The notes below the pieces were generated by a model. The model made no database searches and was not told the origin of the DNA. It was given only the letters and a program-made list of their open reading frames with translations. A DNA stretch of 9,913 nt from Bacillota bacterium (GTDB lineage: Bacteria > Bacillota > GCA-003054495 > Carboxydocellales > JAJZTU01): NCBI GenBank assembly GCA_021848765.1, contig JAJZTU010000112.1, positions 1 through 9,913 on the forward strand, read 5' to 3'. The position numbers and the translations under genes were made by a program. Position 1 is the stretch's first letter. Each line of letters begins with the position of its first letter. Positions 1-4,890 of the stretch are shown piece after piece.

Positions 1-282
1 CCACCACTGCTGTCTTTGGTTAATAAACAGGTTTTTGATGAAAAGCATTTCTTTTAACATATCAATAACTTCGCCGGAATGAGAGACTTCTCTGGGCTTG
101 TTCCACCATTCCAAATCTTCGTAGTAGGAACCGCCGTAATGTCCCTTTTCGCCGGGCTCCTTGGGAACCGGATACAGTTCCCAGCGACCATGCATGGGCA
201 TCTTGGCATACTGGTGGGCCTTGTAAAGTGAGAGACCGATGAAAGCAAGGATTGAAGCATAAACAAATACCGTCAGCAACAA
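1..282 (-). CDS. NarI-like membrane cytochrome b (gamma) subunit, N-terminal part, runs off the left edge
   Basis: The minus-strand frame from a TTG at 282 is open to base 1 (94 codons) and continues outside the window. It begins with a hydrophobic helix (about residues 2-18, LLTVFVYASILAFIGLSLY), then a polar stretch with GRWELYPVP, GGSYYEDLEWW and, near the edge, FINQRQQWW. From memory, this pattern occurs in the N-termini of proteins annotated as nitrate reductase gamma subunit, which are encoded beside Hdr-like Fe-S proteins in Geobacter and Desulfotomaculum-type bacteria. Such subunits are diheme membrane quinol oxidases that pass electrons to an Fe-S partner, but the heme-binding helices would lie outside the window. 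The TTG start is chosen because AAGGAGGT (298-291) sits 8 nt upstream. The ATG at 290 touches the Shine-Dalgarno and meets a stop after five codons. Coding is well supported by an uninterrupted, membrane-like translation; the family name is less certain. Confidence 0.68.
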   Translation of the reverse strand, partial: MLLTVFVYASILAFIGLSLYKAHQYAKMPMHGRWELYPVPKEPGEKGHYGGSYYEDLEWWNKPREVSHSGEVIDMLKEMLFIKNLFINQRQQWW

Positions 283-290
283 GTTAACAT

Positions 291-298
291 ACCTCCTT
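291..298 (-). promoter_or_regulatory. Ribosome binding site that fixes a TTG start at 282
   Basis: AAGGAGGT on the minus strand is a full-length Shine-Dalgarno. The spacing to TTG at 282 is 8 nt, which is ideal. The nearer ATG (290-288) directly abuts the Shine-Dalgarno and would give only MLTCC before a stop, so it is unlikely to be used. Confidence 0.75.
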
Positions 299-315
299 GA
301 TTAAAATAATTTTGG

Positions 316-393
316 GTATCTCTTCAAGAACTACAGCCAGGGCAGTGGCTCTGTTTTTATCACCCTTTGCTGTAAGTCGGCCTGAGGAGATAC
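316..393 (-). promoter_or_regulatory. Long imperfect hairpin in the leader of the NarI-like gene
   Basis: The arms 316-337 and 369-393 are inverted repeats. GTATCTC (316-322) pairs with GAGATAC (387-393) and continues through four more pairs (323-326 with 383-386, one of them G-U). After an internal loop, TACAGC (332-337) pairs with GCTGTA (369-374). The apical part can add AGGG (339-342) with CCCT (363-366). In the minus-strand transcript this structure ends about 18 nt before the Shine-Dalgarno of the gene starting at 282, so it would lie in the 5' untranslated leader. I do not recognise it as a named riboswitch class. It has no U-tract at its 3' side, so it is not a simple terminator. A regulatory role is inferred only from its position and pairing. 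Confidence 0.5.
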
Positions 394-517
394 AAAAATC
401 CGCCCTTGATAAATAAGAAGTTTGTTAGCAATTCGTTAGGGCTTGTCCTCCCGGGGGTGATAGCCCAACTGCCTCCTCACTCCTTCCAAAATAAATTATG
501 CAAATTCTATATAATTC

Positions 518-551
518 GACAATTATACAAAGGTAATTATAGACAATTATA
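518..551. repeat. Direct repeat GACAATTATA, two copies around a promoter
   Basis: GACAATTATA occurs at 518-527 and 542-551, 24 bp apart start to start. A partial copy (TAATTATAG) lies between them at 534-542. One copy falls in the spacer of the candidate minus-strand promoter and the other just downstream of its predicted start site, which is where operators often sit. In such AT-rich DNA chance repeats are common, so a regulator-binding role is only a suggestion. Confidence 0.3.
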
Positions 552-564
552 GTCAACTAATCAA
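536..564 (-). promoter_or_regulatory. Candidate sigma-A promoter for the NarI-like gene
   Basis: On the minus strand TTGATT (564-559) and TATAAT (541-536) are separated by exactly 17 nt. Transcription would start near 529 and give a leader of about 245 nt before the TTG at 282. The whole region is AT-rich and holds other TATAAT-like words (for example the extended -10 TGGTATAAT at 651-643), so this is the best candidate rather than the only one. Confidence 0.45.
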
Positions 565-821
565 TATAAAATAGACGGGCAAAATAGCATATTATGTCAC
601 CTGAACACGCCTCTGACAGATAACCTATAGCGTATGAATTAGATTATACCATGTTTTTATTTAGATTTGCTACACGAACTTTTGGCATTAAGGAGCTTCT
701 GTTTTTATTATTTTTATTATAAAATTAGGAGATAATTTGTCCCAAAGACCGTTACGACATGTAGTTTATCATTGCGGATCACGGGTTAATTGTATCGGCG
801 CATGCGCTTGTTACTCCTTCT

Positions 822-1502
822 TCATAAAAAAGGTGGTGACATTGATGACAAATCATCCTTTTTGGTGCTGATTGTTATGCCATCTCCCACCGGCAGGATA
901 ATGGTTTCTATGCTTTTATGTTCCATCACCTGCTCAAGATAACTTCTTAAACGGGCTACCGCTGTTTTGTTTCGTCTCTTATCAATCTCCCCGGATATCA
1001 CCATTCCCCTCATAAACACATCCTCTGCCACAAGAATGCCCCCCGGTTGCAACAAATCAACGCATTTATCCAAAAATTCCACATATTTTCCCTTTGCAGC
1101 ATCAAGGAAAATAAAGTCGAATGGACCGGTTTGCTCATAAAGCAATTCCCTGGCATCACCGAATACCAGCTTTATTTTTTCTTCCACTCCGGCTTTTTTA
1201 AAGTACCTGCGGGCAGCCTCGGCCCTCGGAGCGTTAATCTCCAGGGTGGTAATCTCTCCTTCCAGGGGTAACACTGCTTTGGCAATCCAGAGGGTGGAAT
1301 ACCCGATGGCGGTTCCAATCTCCAATACTCTTCTGCTCTTTTTGGTGGTAGCCAACCAGTACAAGAGATGTCCAACTTCAGGTTCTACAATGGGTATCAT
1401 CTTCTCCCTTGCTTCCTGTTCCATTTCATAAAAAAGTTCATCCCGCGGCGGCAGAAGTTCCCGGATATACTGCCGAACTTCTTCTTGAACAATGTTTGTC
1501 AC
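822..1502 (-). CDS. SAM-dependent O-methyltransferase, YrrM/TrmR-like
   Basis: This 226-residue class I methyltransferase matches the O-methyltransferase family 3 architecture. The SAM-binding loop EIGTAIGYS is at residues 61-69, the acidic ribose ligand E88 lies in TTLEIN, GDA is at 115-117, and LDAAK at 133-137 supplies a metal-binding Asp (D134). Family members include B. subtilis YrrM/TrmR, which methylates 5-hydroxyuridine in tRNA, and catechol-type O-methyltransferases; the substrate here cannot be read from sequence. The second metal-ligand motif, usually D-N, reads E160-D161 (AEDVFMRG). The frame is open upstream to 1637, but the GTG at 1502 is preferred. It follows GGAGG by 5 nt, gives the usual family length (about 215-225), and VTNIVQEEVRQYI looks like a normal family start. 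The extra upstream residues are low-complexity. The gene stands alone, with a 520-bp gap to the next gene downstream. Confidence 0.88.
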   Translation of the reverse strand: MTNIVQEEVRQYIRELLPPRDELFYEMEQEAREKMIPIVEPEVGHLLYWLATTKKSRRVLEIGTAIGYSTLWIAKAVLPLEGEITTLEINAPRAEAARRYFKKAGVEEKIKLVFGDARELLYEQTGPFDFIFLDAAKGKYVEFLDKCVDLLQPGGILVAEDVFMRGMVISGEIDKRRNKTAVARLRSYLEQVMEHKSIETIILPVGDGITISTKKDDLSSMSPPFL

Positions 1503-1727
1503 CGTGACCTCCGGATTGATATATATAAATGTTTGTATTTTTATTATATACTTTTTAATTGCCGAATTCGTTATTTTTCTCTTGCCAAACACAATAGTAG
1601 GCTCATTTTTTTGCATAAAACTAAAAAGGTAACTCAAAAATACTTTTTGCTTTTCTGAAGGGACATACTAAAAAACAGAGAATTATTTACAAAGAAGAAA
1701 GTCAAAAATTTTGAAAGGGTGTATCAA

Positions 1728-1970
1728 ATGGAAGAAAATAAAGAGTTTGAACTTAATCTTTCCGAGGAAACCATGAAACTGCTTGAGGATTACGCTGAAG
1801 AAAAGGGCACAACTCCGGAGAATGTTGCGGGATACATCATTTACGAATTTCTGCGTAATCAAATTCATGTAATAGAGAAGCGTTCCCAGGAGACCGGGGT
1901 GCCAGTCAATGAGCTGGTGAACATTCAGTTCGCCAAGATTTTAAATTATCTTAGAGATCAAAAACACTAA
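1728..1970 (+). CDS. Small ribbon-helix-helix-like DNA-binding protein
   Basis: This 80-residue protein begins with a short strand (FELNL, residues 7-11), a helix (residues 12-26, SEETMKLLEDYAEEK), a turn (GTTPE), and a second amphipathic helix (29-45). That is the order of a CopG/Arc ribbon-helix-helix fold. A further helical segment (about 46-78) contains TGVPVNELVNIQFAKI and may repeat the helix-turn-helix spacing. Proteins of this fold usually dimerise and bind operators. No toxin-like partner follows, so it is not an obvious antitoxin. The start is the ATG at 1728, behind GAAAGGG at 1713-1719; a GTG four codons earlier overlaps that site. A strong terminator follows at once, so it is monocistronic. 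It is divergent from the methyltransferase. The gene is likely real from its codon pattern; the fold is inferred and the function unknown. Confidence 0.72.
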   Translation: MEENKEFELNLSEETMKLLEDYAEEKGTTPENVAGYIIYEFLRNQIHVIEKRSQETGVPVNELVNIQFAKILNYLRDQKH

Positions 1971-1979
1971 GTAAAACCA

Positions 1980-2025
1980 GGCTGTTGCCTAGTCTCCTGG
2001 ATGCTGGCAACAGCCTTTTGTTTTT
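1980..2025 (+). terminator. Rho-independent terminator
   Basis: A perfect 10-bp stem, GGCTGTTGCC (1980-1989) with GGCAACAGCC (2006-2015), has a 16-nt loop and is followed by TTTTGTTTTT. It lies 10 bp after the stop of the small ribbon-helix-helix-like gene. On the opposite strand the same stem is followed by a less perfect T-rich stretch (TGGTTTTACTTAGTGTTTTT), so it may also stop transcripts of the converging hydrogenase gene. Confidence 0.92.
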
Positions 2026-2050
2026 AGGGGTCTGGACCCTTACTATGTTC

Positions 2051-3340
2051 TTACCTCTCAGTTGGTTTGTCATAGAAGCTTCTGCTGAATATTTTTGCTT
2101 TTTCCTCATCAAACAAGTCCTCAATTTCCTCAAAACCTAAACTTTTTAGCAGGGCTAATACGTACCTGTTATCCGCCGGCGTCAAACTGGATGCCTCTTC
2201 CCCGTATCGGTTTACCAGTTCCGTTCCCTGTCCGGGGTCAATTAAAACGTGGGGGCCGCCCACACAGCCTCCAACACAGCCCATGCCTTCGTAAAAATTG
2301 GCGTTAATCCGGCCATCCAGGGCATCCTGCAGCATCTGCCGGCATTCCTTTACCCCGTGGGCTTGCACCGACTTAATTTGAATTTCCTTTTCCGGTCTGA
2401 TCCTTTTTAAGGTATCGGCAACCGCCTTGCTGACACCGCCGGTCCGGGCATAAATTCTGCCGCCGGTGGAGGAATGCTCCTTTTCATCCCCCTCCATTTC
2501 CGCCGGGTTAATGCCCACCGCGTCAAAGATTTGCTTTAATTCCTTAAAGGTAATCACCACATCCACAGCGTCCCGCACGTCCGGTTCCTTGGCCTCGGCT
2601 TTTTTTGCGATACAGGGCCCGATAAAGACCACCTTGGCATCTGGACGCAGCTTTTTAACACCACGACCACAGGCCACCATGGGGGATACCGAAGGGGTAA
2701 CATGGGGCGCCAGCTTGCTGTAGACCTTCTTCACCATAGACACCCACATGGGACAGCACATACTGGTCAGCACAAAGTCCCCCTCCTTGTGTACATGGGC
2801 ATCAAATTCCAGGGCTTCCCGGAAAGTTAAAATATCCGCAAACAAAGCTACTTCCACCATGCCGTAAAACCCCAACTTTTTGAGAGCCGCCCTTACTTTG
2901 CCGGGTGTCACTTCCGGACCAAACTGCCCGATAAAAGCGGGAGCAATGATGGCGTACACCGGTACTTTACGGTTTTTTAACACCTCCACCAGGGGGATGA
3001 ATTCCTTTTTATCCACTATGCAGTCGTGTTTGCAGACATCGATGCACAGGCCACAGTCTGAACAGATGCTGCCGTTAATGACCACATTGCCGTGCTCGTC
3101 TCTTTCAATGGCTTCCATCAGGCAGGAAACCTGGCAGCCTTCTTCCTCGCAGCCACAGCTGCACTCTTTTACTTTAAAGACAACCCTCCCCGGGTCACCA
3201 CCCCCGGTGGCATAACGGATGTATTGATCCACATCCCCGTCTCCCCGGTTTTTCAGCTTCTCAAAGCCTTCATCCAACTTGCCCTCATAGGCGGATTTCA
3301 CCAGGTCTTTAAATATTTCATCGTAGGTTAGTTTTGTCAC
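2051..3340 (-). CDS. Monomeric [FeFe] hydrogenase with N-terminal ferredoxin domain
   Basis: This 429-residue protein should interconvert protons and H2 at an H-cluster, using ferredoxin-like relays. An N-terminal helical segment (1-50) precedes a two-[4Fe-4S] domain. Its first Cys group is at 60, 62, 64, 69 and 73; its second (CSDCGLCIDVC) is at 93, 96, 99 and 103. The three H-cluster signatures follow: L1 TSMCCPMW (192-199), L2 GPCIAKKAEA (241-250) and L3 EGMGCVGGCVGG (351-362). Together these supply the four H-cluster cysteines (C196, C243, C355, C359) and the proton-relay Cys C195. The extra residue before CCP and the short domain set point to the less-studied group B enzymes rather than prototypical group A. 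No partner subunits or maturases (HydE/F/G) are nearby. GTG at 3340 is chosen because AGGG lies just upstream and TKLTYDEIF reads as a natural start. A TTG at 3367 would add nine residues. The product is probably cytoplasmic, since no signal peptide is visible. Confidence 0.93.
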   Translation of the reverse strand: MTKLTYDEIFKDLVKSAYEGKLDEGFEKLKNRGDGDVDQYIRYATGGGDPGRVVFKVKECSCGCEEEGCQVSCLMEAIERDEHGNVVINGSICSDCGLCIDVCKHDCIVDKKEFIPLVEVLKNRKVPVYAIIAPAFIGQFGPEVTPGKVRAALKKLGFYGMVEVALFADILTFREALEFDAHVHKEGDFVLTSMCCPMWVSMVKKVYSKLAPHVTPSVSPMVACGRGVKKLRPDAKVVFIGPCIAKKAEAKEPDVRDAVDVVITFKELKQIFDAVGINPAEMEGDEKEHSSTGGRIYARTGGVSKAVADTLKRIRPEKEIQIKSVQAHGVKECRQMLQDALDGRINANFYEGMGCVGGCVGGPHVLIDPGQGTELVNRYGEEASSLTPADNRYVLALLKSLGFEEIEDLFDEEKAKIFSRSFYDKPTER

Positions 3341-3399
3341 GGTGCCCTGGTTTCTAAAACCTATCAAAATCTATCAATGGATGTTTTAAATAGGTTTTT

Positions 3400-3595
3400 C
3401 ACCCATTCGACTAATGGGTGGCAGTGTCACAGGATTCAACTGCTGGGCCATAAACTCGCATCTATGTTCCGGGTGGCCTACCTTTACAGATAAACCGCCG
3501 TCTACCTTTCGGTATACGTCCTGCCCGGGAAGGGTGTTACCCTTGCCTCGATCGTTCAGCAGCCTTTCACAACGTGTACTGCTGCCATACCGCAA
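3400..3595 (-). ncRNA. Candidate structured noncoding RNA, possibly raiA-motif-like
   Basis: The minus strand holds many nested complementary segments. UGGCAG (3587-3582) can close against CUGCCA (3424-3419). Inside are AAGGGU-AAC-ACCCUU (3544-3530), GUAUACC-GAAA-GGUAGAC (3517-3500, one mismatch), GGCCA with UGGCC (3478-3474 with 3450-3446), and CUGCUG (3562-3557), which can pair with either of two CAGCAG words (3584-3579 or 3445-3440). A perfect 8-bp hairpin, CACCCATT/AATGGGTG (3420-3400), sits at the 3' end and partly competes with the closing helix. Purine-rich unpaired patches (GUGAAAGG, UGUAAAGG, CCGGAACAUAG) favour the minus strand. Size and style remind me of the roughly 200-nt raiA motif RNA of Firmicutes, but I cannot confirm that without a covariance model. 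A frame is open across it, yet its translation resembles no known protein. It ends about 60 nt before the hydrogenase start, so it could be that gene's leader or an independent RNA. Confidence 0.5.
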
Positions 3596-3639
3596 ACTTA
3601 TGAGAATAGGAGTTACCCTACACCTAACAGTTTTTTTCG

Positions 3640-3669
3640 GTGAACATGCCAGAAACTCAGGCTGTTCAC
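3640..3669. repeat. Inverted repeat between the transposase remnant and the RNA candidate
   Basis: GTGAACA (3640-3646) pairs with TGTTCAC (3663-3669), extended after one bulged base by GCC/GGC, with a 9-nt loop. It is not followed by a T-run on the minus strand. On the plus strand it is followed only by TCCCTTCATTTTT. It may be a remnant of an insertion sequence end or a weak terminator, and no function can be assigned. Confidence 0.3.
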
Positions 3670-3703
3670 TCCCTTCATTTTTAGTTGTATATGACTGTTT
3701 TCT

Positions 3704-3826
3704 TTATTTTGCAAAATACATGATGGGTGACCATGTATTCTGCAGTCTCTGCAATGTTTTTGCATCCATAGTTGAGCGACTATTGAAAAGTTGCTCTTGT
3801 AAATGGTCTTTGTTTTCCCGGAACAT
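3704..3826 (-). pseudogene. Remnant resembling the N-terminus of an IS1182-family transposase
   Basis: A 40-codon frame starts at ATG 3826, with AGGGGG (3839-3834) 7 nt upstream, and ends at a TAA (3706-3704). It begins MFRENKDHLQEQLF and later has LQRLQNTWSPIMYF. From memory, this resembles the usual opening of IS1182-family DDE transposases (MF-x-NN-x-HLQ...LF, then RL-x-xSW-x-xFY). The full enzyme is about 450-500 residues, and no DDE domain follows here, so this is a truncated leftover. After the stop the same frame stays open into the structured RNA region but does not look like transposase. The alternative is a genuine small protein, since the ribosome binding site is intact. The identification rests on short-motif recognition only. 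Confidence 0.5.
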
Positions 3827-4072
3827 CTGAGATCCCCCTAATATAGAATTATATCTTTCAATCGTTTAATTTCTTCTTATCTCTTACCAATCATAAATTA
3901 TTATCTTCATGAAGGAATTTTTTATAAGTGCAAAGAGTTAAATAAATAAGAAATTGCATAAATAAATTTTTGTTTTGTTTAAACCTGAGGAGGTTTTTGT
4001 CATTTTGTACTTTTAAAGACAGAGGTTTCATACCTGAAAGTTTTGCAGATCACACTTTTGAGTCAGTCCCTC
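3827..4072. other. AT-rich intergenic stretch, no gene seen
   Basis: No frame of convincing composition is present. The stretch holds the ribosome binding site and a TATAAT-like word (3853-3848, minus) of the transposase remnant, for which I see no good -35 box. It also holds a weak palindromic hairpin, AAACCTGAGGAGGTTT followed by TTTGTCATTTT, near 3980-4005. That hairpin could be a feeble plus-strand terminator, although no plus-strand gene precedes it. Confidence 0.5.
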
Positions 4073-4101
4073 TTGACTAGGTCAAGTTAAGTCAGTATAA
4101 T
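4073..4101 (+). promoter_or_regulatory. Near-consensus promoter with operator-like palindrome for the DsrE-like gene
   Basis: TTGACT (4073-4078) and TATAAT (4096-4101) are separated by exactly 17 bp, an almost perfect sigma-A promoter facing the gene at 4241. The -35 box is embedded in the perfect inverted repeat CTTGAC-TAG-GTCAAG (4072-4086). AGTCAGT occurs on both sides (4061-4067 and 4090-4096). A dimeric repressor bound there would cover the -35 element. Transcription would begin near 4108 and leave a leader of about 130 nt. Confidence 0.75.
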
Positions 4102-4118
4102 TGTATAACATAATTTGA

Positions 4119-4134
4119 CATGTATAATTACATG
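4119..4134. repeat. Palindrome CATGTA-TAAT-TACATG
   Basis: Perfect 6-bp arms flank a 4-bp centre, located about 10-25 bp downstream of the predicted start of transcription for the DsrE-like gene. With the palindrome over the -35 box it may form a two-site control region, or it may simply be a small hairpin at the 5' end of the message. The binding factor is unknown. Confidence 0.45.
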
Positions 4135-4240
4135 CAACTGCAATGGCAAGAAGAACAGAAGTAGATCCGTTTCCTTTTAAGGTAAAGCCAATTCGCTAAT
4201 TGTCTTCTTGTTATTAAATCTAACGATTGAAGGTGTTAGA

Positions 4241-4633
4241 ATGAATACTTTAAAAGTCCTGTTCCACGTTAACGAATCTACCAGATGGCAAATGGTTCTC
4301 GTGAACATCACTAATTTTTTGAATGATATTGGACAAGGCAGTGCTGACATCGAAGTATTGGCCAACGGCGAGGCGGTTTCTGTTTTGGGGAATAGGTGTC
4401 TCCTGGCGGAAGATGGCGGTCAGAAGGCAAGCTGTGGGATAGGTAATGGATCGTTGTTGGACCAAATGAAAAAGTTATCGGAGGCGGGAGTGAACTTTGT
4501 AGTCTGTCGGAACGCTCTCAAAAATCATTCTATCGTCGAGGAAAACCTCCCAGACTTTATAACAGTTGTGCCGGCTGGCATAACGGAAATCGTCAGAAAA
4601 CAAACTCAAGGTTATGCCTACATCAAGCCCTAA
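4241..4633 (+). CDS. DsrE/DsrF-like family protein (COG1416)
   Basis: This 130-residue soluble protein has the compact alpha/beta pattern of the DsrE/DsrF-like superfamily. It opens with strand KVLFHVNES (5-13), followed by helix WQMVLVNITNFLNDIG and strand DIEVLANGEAV (37-46). Later come FVVCRNAL (87-93), with the cysteine C89 at the end of a strand, then VVPAGITEIVRKQTQGYAYIKP. Related DsrE/TusD proteins carry sulfur on a conserved Cys. COG1416 members are uncharacterised, and whether C89 carries persulfide is inference. C53 and C65 are additional cysteines. ATG 4241 is chosen because GAAGGTG ends 5 nt upstream; an in-frame extension to 4208 lacks such a site. The gene is monocistronic, behind its own strong promoter, and converges on the biotin operon. 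A DsrE-type protein suits a sulfur-metabolising anaerobe, but it is not next to dsr genes. Confidence 0.82.
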   Translation: MNTLKVLFHVNESTRWQMVLVNITNFLNDIGQGSADIEVLANGEAVSVLGNRCLLAEDGGQKASCGIGNGSLLDQMKKLSEAGVNFVVCRNALKNHSIVEENLPDFITVVPAGITEIVRKQTQGYAYIKP

Positions 4634-4890
4634 TGCCAGACTGTAGGAATTTCTTGTTCGAAGACGGGCAACCTCTTCTTATCGTTAATGGTAATGTCAT
4701 CCCACTTAAACCTAAAACTTTATCCCGTTCAGCATGGGGCGGTAGCCGAACTCCGCCCCGTTCACTTTCAAAATCATCTTCTATGCTAACTAGTAAAGAA
4801 GGTAAATCCATTAAGGAAGTTACCATTAGCCAAATTTCATCCTTCTGGTGGTGCCGCGTTAGCTGCATGTGTTGTCTAGATGTAAACTTC
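4634..4890. other. Convergent intergenic region with a GC-rich hairpin
   Basis: This spacer lies between the converging DsrE-like gene and bioC. Long open frames exist on both strands, but their translations look like noise and neither has a good ribosome binding site. GGGGCGG (4736-4742) and CCGCCCC (4753-4759) form a perfect 7-bp stem with a 10-nt loop, flanked by direct repeats CCCGTTCA (4724-4731 and 4757-4764). There is no T-run on either side, so it is not a standard intrinsic terminator, although it may still slow or protect transcript ends. Confidence 0.4.

Noticed and set aside
54..266. 70-codon minus-strand open frame
   Set aside because: It overlaps the NarI-like N-terminus in another frame. 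The frame starting at TTG 282 has the Shine-Dalgarno, a membrane helix and a sensible composition, while this one does not.
300..480. Cobalamin or c-di-GMP riboswitch in the NarI-like leader
   Set aside because: A few words look similar (GCCACTG; CAGAGCC), but the hallmark conserved blocks and their spacing are absent.
798..807. GCGCATGCGC palindrome as a terminator for the O-methyltransferase
   Set aside because: It is a short self-complementary sequence with no loop and no T-run on either strand.
1503..1637. 45-residue N-terminal extension of the O-methyltransferase
   Set aside because: It is Lys/Ile-rich, AT-rich sequence outside the family length. The GTG at 1502 has a Shine-Dalgarno and gives the normal size.
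1728..1970. Antitoxin of a toxin-antitoxin pair
   Set aside because: The fold would fit, but a terminator follows immediately and no toxin-sized gene is adjacent on the same strand.
3400..3420. Hairpin CACCCATT/AATGGGTG as a terminator
   Set aside because: On the minus strand it is followed by GAAAAACC rather than a T-run, and the T-run lies on the wrong side for the plus strand.
3386..3595. 69-codon minus-strand open frame across the RNA candidate
   Set aside because: It resembles no known family, starts without a proper ribosome binding site, and coincides base for base with the nested helices. It is better explained as a by-product of structured RNA.
3414..3830. 138-codon plus-strand open frame
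   Set aside because: It runs antisense to the structured RNA candidate and the transposase remnant, has no ribosome binding site, and its composition (rich in Ser, Cys, Phe) looks non-coding.
3975..4005. AAACCTGAGGAGGTTT followed by T-rich sequence as a terminator
   Set aside because: The stem is only five base pairs and no plus-strand gene lies upstream to be terminated.
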